From Paenibacillus sp. 32O-W (GTDB lineage Bacteria > Bacillota > Bacilli > Paenibacillales > NBRC-103111), in contig NZ_VEGP01000035.1 of the NCBI RefSeq assembly GCF_007679495.1, positions 1-55,135 of the forward strand: DNA of 55,135 bases, written 5' to 3'. Shown one piece after another: positions 42,774-51,466 of the stretch. The translations under genes were made by a program, and so were the position numbers. The notes under the pieces are model-generated. The model was not told where the DNA came from and did no database searches. It saw only the letters and a list, made by a program, of their open reading frames with translations. The first letter of the stretch is position 1. Every line of letters starts with the position of its first letter.

Positions 42774-44012
42774 ATGACCGAGGCAAGAAGTAATTCCGTT
42801 CAACAGTTTGAAGGAGAGGTCAGCTTTCAACCTGGTACTCCCGGATTCTATGCCAATCCGCATGTCCTGTACCGCGCTTTGCGTGAACGCGATCCCGTCC
42901 ATGCGGTGCCGGGTTCGAGCTCTTGGCTGGTAACCCGTTATGAAGATGTGGCCCATGTGCTGAAGGATGCCCGATTCGGCAAAAGAATGGATCATTCGGG
43001 GCCTCCCCTGGAGATTGAAGCGGATATCCGGCCGGCCGTGGAGCTGCTCAATCGGTTTATGCTCTTCCGGGATCCCCCGGACCATACGCGGCTGCGCGGC
43101 CTTGTCAGCAAGGCCTTCACCCCGAGAATGATCGAACATCTGGCTCCGAGAATCCAGGCGATTACCGATGAATTGCTGGAGGAGATTGCCACGCGTGAGG
43201 AGACGGAGCTGGTCGCGGACTTTGCTTTCCCGCTGCCGGTCATCGTTATTGCCGAAATGCTGGGGGTTCCCGCAGGCGACCGGCAGAAGTTCAAAGATTG
43301 GTCGAACCTTGTGGCCTGCCTGATCGATTTCAATGCGTCACGTTCATTGTTCGTTGAAGGCAGTAGGGTCGTTCAGGAATTAACGGAGTATCTGCGGGGC
43401 ATTGTAGCCGAGCGCAGACGCAGCCCGCAGAATGACTTGATCAGTGCGCTCATCCGCGCGGAAGAGAATGAGCAGAAGCTGACGGAGGAAGAGTTGATCG
43501 CTTCGTGCGTCCTTCTACTGGTCGCCGGTCATGAGACGACGGTCAATCTGATTGCGAATGGAGTATATACTTTACTGACTCACCCGGAGCAGCACGCTTT
43601 GCTTCTGGAGAAGCCCGAGCTTATCCCCGGGGCGGTGGAGGAAATATTGCGCTATGAAAGCCCGGTGCAGATGACCTCCCGTTTGGCGCAGACCGATGTT
43701 ATCATCGGCGGCCGGACGATAACGAGAGGCCAGGAGGTTCTGGTTTCGTTAGGTGCGGCCAATCGGGATCCGGCTGTATTTGCCGAGCCCGACCGTTTCG
43801 ATATAACACGGCAGCCCAATCCTCATCTGGCTTTCGCCGCGGGCATTCATTACTGTCTTGGGGCCGCCTTGGCCCGGATGGAAGGTCAGGTGGCTATCGG
43901 TTCTCTGCTGCGCCGATTCCCGAATCTGGCATTAGCCGAGCCGGAAATTACATGGAAGGAATCGGTCGTCTTCCGTTCTCTGCAATCGTTGAAGGTCAGA
44001 CTGATCCCTTAA
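42774..44012 (+). CDS. Cytochrome P450 (bacterial soluble class)
   Basis: A 412-residue monooxygenase. The I-helix LLLVAGHETTVNLI carries the oxygen-activating acid/Thr pair. The K-helix ExxR reads EEILRYESPVQ, and the heme loop FAAGIHYCLGAALARMEG contains Cys361, the iron ligand. The sequence is of the CYP107/CYP109 kind that acts on fatty acids, steroids or polyketides. No ferredoxin gene is adjacent, so it must use general redox partners. It is followed after 16 nt by a methyltransferase, which suggests joint tailoring of a small molecule. Confidence 0.95.
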   Translation: MTEARSNSVQQFEGEVSFQPGTPGFYANPHVLYRALRERDPVHAVPGSSSWLVTRYEDVAHVLKDARFGKRMDHSGPPLEIEADIRPAVELLNRFMLFRDPPDHTRLRGLVSKAFTPRMIEHLAPRIQAITDELLEEIATREETELVADFAFPLPVIVIAEMLGVPAGDRQKFKDWSNLVACLIDFNASRSLFVEGSRVVQELTEYLRGIVAERRRSPQNDLISALIRAEENEQKLTEEELIASCVLLLVAGHETTVNLIANGVYTLLTHPEQHALLLEKPELIPGAVEEILRYESPVQMTSRLAQTDVIIGGRTITRGQEVLVSLGAANRDPAVFAEPDRFDITRQPNPHLAFAAGIHYCLGAALARMEGQVAIGSLLRRFPNLALAEPEITWKESVVFRSLQSLKVRLIP

Positions 44013-44028
44013 TGGAGGAGGAGAAAAC

Positions 44029-44601
44029 ATGCACGAACGCCGTTTTAACCCGGACAATGTGGAGAGATTGGATAACCCGGAGCGCCGGAGGATGATCCCT
44101 CCCGAGCAAGTGCTGAAGCTGCTCCCGATAGAAGGAAGCGACGTCATCCTCGACGTAGGGGCCGGCACCGGTTATTTCACGATTCCCGCGGCACAGATGA
44201 CCGGCGGAACCGTGTATGCTCTTGATGTGGAGCCAAGAATGCTGGAGCTGCTCAGAAACCGGGTGGAGGAGCAGGGACTGTCCAACATCGAGAGCAAGGA
44301 GGGGCCACTGGAGGCCATTCCGATGCCTGACGGGAGTGTGGATCATGTCATTGCTTCCATAGTGCTTCATGAAGCGGAGCCGTATACGCAGGGGCTGGCC
44401 GAAATCGGACGGGTGCTGAAGAAGGGCGGGCATCTGCTCTGCCTGGAATGGGAGCACAAGGTGACGGAATCGGGTCCGCCGCCGAGCCATCGCATTCCTT
44501 CGGAGCAGATGGAGGAGTCATTGAAGGAGGCCGGCTTCGAATTGGTCACGAGACAGGATCCTTCCGATGCCTTGTACCTGATGATTGCCCGCAAGATTTA
44601 G
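44029..44601 (+). CDS. Class I SAM-dependent methyltransferase
   Basis: A 190-residue methyltransferase. SAM-binding motif I reads VILDVGAGTGYFTIPAAQ, the motif II acid is in VYALDVEPRMLE, and the later motif is VLKKGGHLLCLEWEHK. It starts after AGGAGG and is co-transcribed with the P450. The substrate is not evident. Confidence 0.9.
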   Translation: MHERRFNPDNVERLDNPERRRMIPPEQVLKLLPIEGSDVILDVGAGTGYFTIPAAQMTGGTVYALDVEPRMLELLRNRVEEQGLSNIESKEGPLEAIPMPDGSVDHVIASIVLHEAEPYTQGLAEIGRVLKKGGHLLCLEWEHKVTESGPPPSHRIPSEQMEESLKEAGFELVTRQDPSDALYLMIARKI

Positions 44602-44626
44602 CTTGAATTCTTAATCTTGAAATTGC

Positions 44627-44658
44627 AAGGGACTGCCCTCAGCGGCAGTCCCTTATTT
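44627..44658. terminator. Hairpin between methyltransferase and DUF4855 gene
   Basis: A perfect 11-bp stem AAGGGACTGCC/GGCAGTCCCTT with a 6-nt loop. It sits between convergent genes; T-runs are short on both sides. Confidence 0.7.
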
Positions 44659-44677
44659 GATGGACCTTAGTTCTCTC

Positions 44678-46378
44678 TTATTGACGAGCCTTGTAAGTGC
44701 CTTTGATAAACTGATAGGTGAGATCATACACTTCGCGTGCGTCGGGATCGTCGGACTGCGCCGCTTTCAGCAACGTTTTCACTTGCTGGTAGTAAGCGTT
44801 ATAAGATCCCTTCATATAGCCGTATTCCACGCCTTTATCCAGATATGTGTAATACTTGTCACGAATCTCAGGATTGGTCAGTACGGCGTCGCTCATCTCG
44901 ATCTCGACACCCATGCCGTGAGCGCGGGCGGCTTGAGCAACGGCATCGACACGATCTGCCGTTGTGTTATGGAACGTATAATTCGGCTGCATCAGGGCGG
45001 AATCGAAGCCAATGTCCTTCCATTCGTCCCAGCCTCGGCCGAAGTAATAAGGAATCCACTGCAGCCTCGCTCCTTTGGAACGGACGTAATCGCCTGTGCG
45101 GCGGATCAGCTCCCCGTCTTTCTCCGCAAGCTGGTAGGCAACGAATTCGTTGTACCAATAGAAGGAGACCAGCTCCAGCTCGGTATATCCGGCCTGCTGC
45201 CAGCGATCATAAACTTCGTCCACGAACCAGCGGACGACCTTCTCCCGGTTGGCCAACGCTTGGTCTTCCCCGACCTCGCTTACCTTCATGTTTTCACTGA
45301 TGCCGTCCCCATCCACATCGCCAAAATCGTTCTGATCGGTACGCGGATATGGAATGGCTATCGCTACTTTAGCCTTATAAGCAGGATTCCCCAATTCCGC
45401 TTTGGCTTCCTGGACAGCCTGGTTCAACGCCCCCAGCTCATAATCGTCGCGGAACAGACGATCCAGGAACGACTCGAAGTGGGCTTTGTTGGTCGGCTTT
45501 CCCGTAGTTGGCCCGAAGTTGGCGCCATCCAGCAGCGGCGCGTAGGGGAGGAACAAATAGCCGTCGAACATGTAATCGACCCTGTTCATATCGGTATCCA
45601 CATAAGAGACATAGGGCTTGAAGTCCTCTTTAGTAAACGAAATCCAGTCTGCGGGCTCATATTGCCATTCTCCGGTGTAGATCAGCACTTCGCTGCGAAT
45701 GCCTCCGGCTTGCTCCGAGCCAGGTCCGGGATACTTAATTTTGTCTTTCGGCCCCTGCGGTGAAGGGGTTAGCGGGCGTCCGGACCGGCCCGGCGTTCCC
45801 CAGACTTCGATTTCATCCATGAATACCCAGGAGTCGACGGCAATCTCTGCTTTAACATAACGGGCTACCTTGTTAATTCCTTGCAGAGTGAGCTTTTGGG
45901 TGAGCGGGCCCTTCTCCGTAGTGGAGATTTCGTTGTTCACCGTGTCCAGCTTCTCCCAGACCTTCCCGTTATGAGAGATGGAGAATTGGACCTGCTTGGG
46001 AAAGAAGATGCCGACCGGCAAATCTTGCAGCACATTCACGGAAATTTCCTGAATCGTAGATACTTGCTCCAGATCGATGGTGACGATCCGGCTTCCCTGC
46101 CAGATGCTGCCGACATATGCCATGTTCGAGAAGGTCGTACCGCCGTATTCCCCATCGGTTAATTGCCGGCCTGTATCATCCGGATGAGCGGCCTCCACCG
46201 TACTGAAGTGTGAATCCCGCGGATAAGGGGTTTCCAGCGTATAGCTCTTGCCCAGCGCCAAATTGACCAAACCGCCGTCCGGTTCGGAGTGAGCCGGTTG
46301 GGCGAAACCGGCCGCAGGGACGAGAGAGATGGCCAGCATCGCTGCTAGGCATAATGAAAACCATTTGCGTAATTTCAT
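44678..46378 (-). CDS. Secreted DUF4855 protein with F5/8-type C-like domain
   Basis: A 566-residue secreted protein. The signal peptide MKLRKWFSLCLAAMLAISLV ends near GFAQPAH. Residues of about 38-195 look like a discoidin/F5-8C carbohydrate-binding fold (NLALGKSYTLETPYPRDSHF, WQGSRIVTIDLEQVSTIQEI, FMDEIEVWG). Residues of about 225-560 form DUF4855 (EVLIYTGEWQY, MFDGYLFLPYAPLLDG, LVSFYWYNEFVAYQL, IPYYFGRGWDEWKDIGFDSA). The TIM-barrel-like conserved acids suggest a glycosidase, but that is inference. It is last in a sugar ABC operon; AAAGGAGG precedes the start. Confidence 0.85.
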   Translation of the reverse strand: MKLRKWFSLCLAAMLAISLVPAAGFAQPAHSEPDGGLVNLALGKSYTLETPYPRDSHFSTVEAAHPDDTGRQLTDGEYGGTTFSNMAYVGSIWQGSRIVTIDLEQVSTIQEISVNVLQDLPVGIFFPKQVQFSISHNGKVWEKLDTVNNEISTTEKGPLTQKLTLQGINKVARYVKAEIAVDSWVFMDEIEVWGTPGRSGRPLTPSPQGPKDKIKYPGPGSEQAGGIRSEVLIYTGEWQYEPADWISFTKEDFKPYVSYVDTDMNRVDYMFDGYLFLPYAPLLDGANFGPTTGKPTNKAHFESFLDRLFRDDYELGALNQAVQEAKAELGNPAYKAKVAIAIPYPRTDQNDFGDVDGDGISENMKVSEVGEDQALANREKVVRWFVDEVYDRWQQAGYTELELVSFYWYNEFVAYQLAEKDGELIRRTGDYVRSKGARLQWIPYYFGRGWDEWKDIGFDSALMQPNYTFHNTTADRVDAVAQAARAHGMGVEIEMSDAVLTNPEIRDKYYTYLDKGVEYGYMKGSYNAYYQQVKTLLKAAQSDDPDAREVYDLTYQFIKGTYKARQ

Positions 46379-46441
46379 AATTTTTATCCTCCTTTGTACC
46401 CATGAAGTTTAATAGCTATGAGCTGCCCCTTCAGCCTGCTT

Positions 46442-47281
46442 CTACTTGAGGCCTGTCAGGGAAATGCCTTGGATGAATTTCTTCTGCACGAAGAAGTACA
46501 GGACGACAATCGGAACCGTGAACATCGTAGCCGAGGCCATCAACAATCCCCAGGAGACCTTATGTTCTCCGATAAAGGCCCGCAGGCCGACTGACAAGGT
46601 CCACTTGTCGGGATCATTCAGATAGATGAGCGGACCGAGGAAGTCCTTCCATTCATTCAAGAAAGCAAACAGCGCCACCGAATACAGCGCCGGCTTGGCC
46701 AACGGCATAATGATTTGCCAATAAATCCGAAATTCCGAGGCCCCGTCGATCTTGGCCGACTCCGTTAATTCATACGGAATGGTCAGGAAAAACTGCCGCA
46801 TCAGAAAGATGTAGAAGGGGATCCCGAACAGGTTCTGAAGAATGATCGGCCAGTATGTATCGACCATGTTCAGCTTGTTGAACAGCACATAAACCGGGAT
46901 CATCGTCACCTGGTAAGGCAGCATCATGGAGCCCATCATGATGAAGAACATCAGATTGCGGCCGCGGAATTGCAGCCTGGAGAATCCGTAAGCGGCCAGC
47001 GGTGCGGAAATAAGCTGGCCGATCACCGCCAGGGCGCACAAAAACAGCGTATTCAACGTATAGCGAAGAAAAGGAATGGCCTGCACAGCGTTGGAATAAT
47101 TGAGCCATTCGAATGTACTCGGCCACCATACGACAGGCAGCGAGAAGATTTCTTCCTCCGACTTAACCGAGGTTAAGACGAGCCAGACGAAAGGAAGCAG
47201 GAACAGCAAGCCGACGAGAGCAAGCCCAAGATGCGGCACCAGGCTTGTGCGGATGGAACGCGCAGCGGATGGTCGGGCCAT
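46442..47281 (-). CDS. Carbohydrate ABC transporter permease (MalG type)
   Basis: A 279-residue inner-membrane permease with six membrane segments. The EAA loop reads TESAKIDGASEFRIYWQIIM, and the C-terminus VQKKFIQGISLTGLK is family-typical. The ATG shares one base with the preceding gene's stop (TAATG), so translation is coupled. Confidence 0.94.
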   Translation of the reverse strand: MARPSAARSIRTSLVPHLGLALVGLLFLLPFVWLVLTSVKSEEEIFSLPVVWWPSTFEWLNYSNAVQAIPFLRYTLNTLFLCALAVIGQLISAPLAAYGFSRLQFRGRNLMFFIMMGSMMLPYQVTMIPVYVLFNKLNMVDTYWPIILQNLFGIPFYIFLMRQFFLTIPYELTESAKIDGASEFRIYWQIIMPLAKPALYSVALFAFLNEWKDFLGPLIYLNDPDKWTLSVGLRAFIGEHKVSWGLLMASATMFTVPIVVLYFFVQKKFIQGISLTGLK

Positions 47282-48207
47282 TATTTCTCACCCCCGTAAT
47301 AAACCCAGCGTGCCGAAGTTTTGAACACAAGCAGGGTAAGCCCCATAACGAATAGAAACAAAATCCAGGCCATGGCGGATGCATATCCCATATTCAGGAA
47401 CGAGAAAGCGGTTTGGTACAAATAAATGGCGTAGAACAGCAAGGAATTCTCCGGTCCTCCGACCGACTGGGACGCTTCCGCGAAGATCATCCCTTCGGTG
47501 AAAAACTGGAAGTAGCCGATCAGCCCCATAATCAGCAGGAACAATGTGACCGGAGAGATGGAGGGAAGCGTAATGTTCCAGAACTTGCTCCATCGTCCGG
47601 CTCCATCGATCTCCGCAGCTTCATAGAACGATTGCGGAACGTCCTGCAGGGCGGCCAAATACAGCACCGTATTCGTTCCCGTCGCCCAGAATCCCATCAG
47701 GATGATGGCGGGCTTGGTCCATGCGGGATCGACCAGCCAGTTCGGCCCGTTAATGCCGATGCTCCCGAGCAGATCGTTGACAAGGCCGTATTGCGCATTG
47801 AGCAGCCACATCCACAGCAAGGAGCTGGCAACCGCCGGAACGAGAGTGGGCAGGAAATAAATCGTGCGGTACAGAGCCTGCCCCTTTACCTTCGTATTCA
47901 ACAGCATGGCCATGGCTAACGCGAAGGCCAGGTGGGGAATCAGGCCGAAGACGATCAGGTAGCCCGTATTGAATAAAGACAGATAAAATTTATCATCGGC
48001 AAAAAGATTAACGTAGTTCTCCGCTCCGACGACATCGGGCGGGGAGAATAAATTGTATTCCGTGACGCTGTAATAGAACGACATCAGGATCGGATACAGC
48101 TTGAAAACAACGAAGCCAATCCACCAGGGACTGGTGAACAACAGGCCGATTAGGAAAGCTTTGAACGCCCTGTTCCGTTGCCCGGCCGTTCTCGTTCGAT
48201 TGGTCAT
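47281..48207 (-). CDS. Carbohydrate ABC transporter permease (MalF type)
   Basis: A 308-residue permease. The N-terminal AFLIGLLFTSPWWIGFVVFK and EAA loop FYEAAEIDGAGRWSKFWNIT identify it. It works with the MalG-type partner and the binding protein encoded upstream. No ATPase gene is present in the operon. Confidence 0.94.
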   Translation of the reverse strand: MTNRTRTAGQRNRAFKAFLIGLLFTSPWWIGFVVFKLYPILMSFYYSVTEYNLFSPPDVVGAENYVNLFADDKFYLSLFNTGYLIVFGLIPHLAFALAMAMLLNTKVKGQALYRTIYFLPTLVPAVASSLLWMWLLNAQYGLVNDLLGSIGINGPNWLVDPAWTKPAIILMGFWATGTNTVLYLAALQDVPQSFYEAAEIDGAGRWSKFWNITLPSISPVTLFLLIMGLIGYFQFFTEGMIFAEASQSVGGPENSLLFYAIYLYQTAFSFLNMGYASAMAWILFLFVMGLTLLVFKTSARWVYYGGEK

Positions 48208-48331
48208 CAGTTCTTCCGGCCTCCTTCAATGGCTGAATCATAGATAGGGCTTGAACGGCGGCGGACGGACGGCCGAAGAACGCGGAGCATCATCCATGCT
48301 GCTTCCCGGCGTCCGCCTGCTGCCTCCCGGA

Positions 48332-49714
48332 TTATTTATTCGCTTTGTCCGCCAGCGGCTGGATCTTCTCCGCCACTTTATCCATAGCTTCCTGGGCGGA
48401 AGATTGGCCTTTCAGAGCTTTCTCCGTTTCTTCGCTCAACGCCTGTAAATATTGATTGATATACACGTTGTTGGGGAAGCCCTGCAAATTCTCGCTCTTG
48501 GCCCGCTCGTAGAAATCCCACATCGTTCTCAGCTCTTCGTTCTTCGTCAGCCTTTCGTCATCCAGTGCTTTCTTGACGGTCGGAATGACTTTGGACTCCT
48601 GGGCGAATGCCACTTGCGTATCGACGCTCATTAAATATTTCAAGAATTCCCACGCTTCGTCAGGGTGCTTCGCTTTCTTCGGAATGAAGACCCCGCGCGG
48701 GGAAACCATACCCGATCCCTTCAGGTCGGGGCGATCCGCCGGATAAGGGAATGGGGCGATGCCGATAGGGCCGTCAGCGGTTCTTTCCTCGGTGAAGTTA
48801 TATTCCCACCCGATGATCATGGCGATTTGACCGGTCAGCATCGGATCCTGCGGCGTGCCTCTTTGGCCGAGCCCGGACTTGAATTTGCCGACGGCATCGT
48901 TGCCGTACAGCTCGTAGAATTTGCGCTGATACTCGATGGAGGCAACGTTCTCCTTGCGGTTCGGGGTTACCTTGCCGCTATCGTCCACCCAGGAGCCGCC
49001 GAAGATAACGGGCCAGAAAACGTTATCGATCCACGGATAGTCCGGCAGAAAGCCGATGTTGGTCAGATTGCCCGATCCGTCTTTCTTGGTCAGCTTCTGG
49101 GCGTAATCGAGAAGCTGGTCCAAGGTCTCCGGCGGTTCGGTAAGGCCGGCTTCCTGGAAGGCTTGCTTGTTATACATAAGGGTGTTGGCCATGCTCATGG
49201 TAAAAGGAACGCCGTAGTATTTGTCGCCTACCTTCATTCGTTCCATAGCGGCAGGGACGACCGAGCCGATATCGAAATTGTCCTTGGAGAAATAGCTGTC
49301 CAGATCCAATACGGCTCCGGCATCGGCCCAAGGGCCGATGTTGTTCCAGAAGGTCAGGGCCACATCAGGCGGATTGCCCCCTGAAATCGCTGTCAATTGT
49401 TTCGTGGCGTCCTGATTACCGAGCACCTTCACCTTGATTCGGTCTTGACTCTTGTTGAATGCTTCCACCGTCGCTTCGATTGGTCCGGAGTCTTTCTCGG
49501 ACCAGACATGCCAGAACGTAATCTCCACCGCATCCTTCGGTTTATCCGCCGGCTTCTGGGATGGCTGCGTTTGCGGCGATGTTCCGGGCGTGGCTCCGGC
49601 GTTGCCGGAAGGGGTTGAGCCGGAACCGGAGCCGGAGCTGCAACCGGCTGCCAAAGAACCGATTAATAAACTAATCAGAACAGGAGAGGTAATTTTTTTG
49701 AATCTCGCTTTCAT
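48332..49714 (-). CDS. Carbohydrate ABC transporter substrate-binding lipoprotein
   Basis: A 460-residue lipoprotein: signal with lipobox LAAGC (Cys25), a Gly/Ser/Pro linker, then EITFWHVWSEKDSGPIEATV and binding-protein hallmarks (YNKQAFQEAGLTEPPETLDQ, GQIAMIIGWEYNF, PDEAWEFLKYLMS). It is the first gene of a leftward four-gene operon, binding protein - permease - permease - DUF4855. A near-perfect cre site lies about 110 nt upstream. The DUF4855 partner suggests that a polysaccharide fragment is the cargo. Confidence 0.94.
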   Translation of the reverse strand: MKARFKKITSPVLISLLIGSLAAGCSSGSGSGSTPSGNAGATPGTSPQTQPSQKPADKPKDAVEITFWHVWSEKDSGPIEATVEAFNKSQDRIKVKVLGNQDATKQLTAISGGNPPDVALTFWNNIGPWADAGAVLDLDSYFSKDNFDIGSVVPAAMERMKVGDKYYGVPFTMSMANTLMYNKQAFQEAGLTEPPETLDQLLDYAQKLTKKDGSGNLTNIGFLPDYPWIDNVFWPVIFGGSWVDDSGKVTPNRKENVASIEYQRKFYELYGNDAVGKFKSGLGQRGTPQDPMLTGQIAMIIGWEYNFTEERTADGPIGIAPFPYPADRPDLKGSGMVSPRGVFIPKKAKHPDEAWEFLKYLMSVDTQVAFAQESKVIPTVKKALDDERLTKNEELRTMWDFYERAKSENLQGFPNNVYINQYLQALSEETEKALKGQSSAQEAMDKVAEKIQPLADKANK

Positions 49715-50147
49715 AGACCGAACTCCTCCTTCTTAAAGTCACTGACATAATTTTTTATCTTTTTGCCGCTTTGTCCCGAATCTTGCTGTTGAGTAACACC
49801 CTCCCCCTTTTTTACGGACAAGACTGAATCCGCTTACATCGTTTTTCAAAAAAATCAGATAAATTCGGTGCTACTAAAAATATAGCACAGAATGGAATTA
49901 AATTCCGCTATTATTTTAAAAAATAACGGTTTTTTTCACCTTATTCTTAGAAAGAGAATTTTACTGAAAAAAGCTTGCTGCCGGATCTTCAAAAAGTCAG
50001 TGAAGGTTAGGAGAGTGTGCCAATATTTGCTATAATAAATGATATATTTTGCGATGGAGAGATTTTCTTGAACGCGAGCGCTTTCTTGAAATACTCCGAT
50101 TATCTCATACATATTAATATCTATATATAGAAAGAAGGGCTGGCAGA
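49715..50147. other. Divergent intergenic region
   Basis: No gene was seen. It carries the cre site at 49824-49839 and a small hairpin GTGCTA/TAGCAC near 49869-49889. A partial cre-like core AGAAAGCGCTCGCG (minus strand) near 50075-50088 was judged too weak. Confidence 0.5.
49824..49839 (-). promoter_or_regulatory. CcpA cre site upstream of second sugar ABC operon
   Basis: ATGTAAGCGGATTCAG on the minus strand matches WTGNAARCGNWWWCAW at 15 of 16 positions, failing only at the last base. It lies about 110 nt before the binding-protein start, in the promoter region. Confidence 0.7.
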
Positions 50148-50414
50148 ATGAATATTTATTCAGTGAAATATACATCAACCGAAACCTTGTTTGACGAAGA
50201 GAAGCAGAGAAAGCAAAACATCGTATCCGTTCGGGCCAAGGACGAGGAAGATGCCAAGCAGAAGGTGCTGGAGAAGCTTAAGGCGGAAGGCAGGCACAGC
50301 CAGATCGTGATCCACTCGGCAAGGCTGGAAGGCAAGGTGAAACGAAGCACTCCGCTGCTGATCGGAGTCGTGATCGTTGTTATTCTGATTTTGTTATCGA
50401 TATTTAACCGTTAA
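50148..50414 (+). CDS. Small membrane protein, 88 residues, unknown
   Basis: No known family was recognised. A soluble charged N-terminal part (SVKYTSTETLFDEEKQRKQN, KDEEDAKQKVLEKLKAEGRH) is followed by one C-terminal membrane helix (PLLIGVVIVVILILLSIF), giving a tail-anchored layout. GAAGGG precedes the ATG. The stop overlaps the start region of a GNAT gene, so the two are likely an operon. Confidence 0.75.
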   Translation: MNIYSVKYTSTETLFDEEKQRKQNIVSVRAKDEEDAKQKVLEKLKAEGRHSQIVIHSARLEGKVKRSTPLLIGVVIVVILILLSIFNR

Positions 50415-50425
50415 TGGAGGGTTCT

Positions 50426-50992
50426 ATGCATATCAAAGGGAACCCGCAAGTAGCTGAAATCCCTCTGACCATGATCAGGCCTCATTTGCAGGGCATTCCG
50501 GATGTTGCTCTGCCGGCCCCTTACCGGATTCGTTCCTTCCGGCCGGGAGATGAGCATCTATGGGCAGCCATTGAGTGGCGGGCCGGAGAGTTTCCGAGCC
50601 AAGAGCAGGCGGAGCTTCATTTTAACCGCGAGTTCGGGAAGCATCTCGATGAAATGCAGCTTCGGTGCTTCATTCTGGAAGACGGGCCGGGAACCGCCGT
50701 CGGAACAACAACGGCATGGTACAACACGTTACGGGGAGAACCGTATGGGAGAATACACTGGGTCGCCATCGTACCGGAGCATCAGGGCCGGGGGTTAGCC
50801 AAGCCTCTGCTTTCCCATGCGATGAAACGTCTGGCCGATTTCCATGACAGAGCATATTTGACCACGCAAACGACAAGCTGGAAAGCGATTCAGATGTATC
50901 TTCAATTCGGTTTCGAGCCTTGGGTTGTCGAGGAGTCCTGCAGGGAAGGCTGGGCCATGATGGAGGAATTGCTGCAGCGAAAATTACTTTAA
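50426..50992 (+). CDS. GNAT family N-acetyltransferase
   Basis: A 188-residue acetyltransferase. The acetyl-CoA-binding motif reads AIVPEHQGRGLAKPLLSHAM, and the later motif SWKAIQMYLQFGFEPWV is typical. ATG 50426 follows GGAGG by 5 nt; the in-frame ATG 50414 overlaps the upstream stop. Substrate unknown. Confidence 0.9.
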   Translation: MHIKGNPQVAEIPLTMIRPHLQGIPDVALPAPYRIRSFRPGDEHLWAAIEWRAGEFPSQEQAELHFNREFGKHLDEMQLRCFILEDGPGTAVGTTTAWYNTLRGEPYGRIHWVAIVPEHQGRGLAKPLLSHAMKRLADFHDRAYLTTQTTSWKAIQMYLQFGFEPWVVEESCREGWAMMEELLQRKLL

Positions 50993-51046
50993 CGGACCGG
51001 ATCGGCTGCCAGGCCGTGAAAGCGTTATAGCGAGAAAGACGGTTAG

Positions 51047-51298
51047 CTGCAACCGGCAAAAGACCCGCAAAAGTGCAGGTCATTGTCGGGTGGGTGTTGG
51101 CTAAAACCGCAAAAGACGAGCAAAAGTGCAGGTCTTTGGAAGGTGGTTGGCTGAAACCGGCAAATGACGAGCAAAAGTGCAGGTAAATTTGGATGTTTTG
51201 CTGATTTTACGCATTTTGGCCGGAAAGACCAGCAGATTTGCACGTCTTCTTCGGGATTTACCGAATTTTTGCAAAAAGACATGCACTTCTGTCTGTCC
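51047..51298. repeat. AGACCTGCACTTTTG repeat family, locus 2
   Basis: Three tandem units of about 50-54 bp (starting 51047, 51101 and 51151) each hold GCAAAAGTGCAGGT and, in the first two, end GTTGG. Two diverged inverted copies follow near 51222-51247 and 51270-51298. The family and layout match 38.9-39.1 kb. Confidence 0.8.
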
Positions 51299-51376
51299 TT
51301 GCCCAAGGAAAAGCTTTTATCACCTAATGGACAATCCGAGTAAGGCGAGTATCCGATAGAAGAGGACAAAACAGAA

Positions 51377-51404
51377 CAACGCGCGCTGTTTCCAGCGCGC
51401 GTTG
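51377..51404 (-). terminator. Terminator after DUF4127 gene
   Basis: A perfect 12-bp stem CAACGCGCGCTG/CAGCGCGCGTTG with a 4-nt loop, followed on the minus strand by TTCTGTTTTG. Confidence 0.75.
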
Positions 51405-51466
51405 CTGCTTGATACCGGCGGGGCGGGCGCTAACGGCTATCCCCCCTGCCCCCGGGACCGGACCGG

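Noticed and set aside
44657-45763. 368-codon open frame on the plus strand opposite the DUF4855 gene
   Set aside because: It is antisense to a gene with signal peptide, recognisable domains and ribosome site; no family resemblance of its own.
51047-51298. CRISPR array
   Set aside because: Units are tandem and imperfect with no constant spacers, followed by inverted copies, and there are no cas genes.
51043-51369. Minus-strand frame of 108 codons in the 51 kb gap
   Set aside because: It is produced by the tandem 50-54 bp repeats, with no ribosome site or family.
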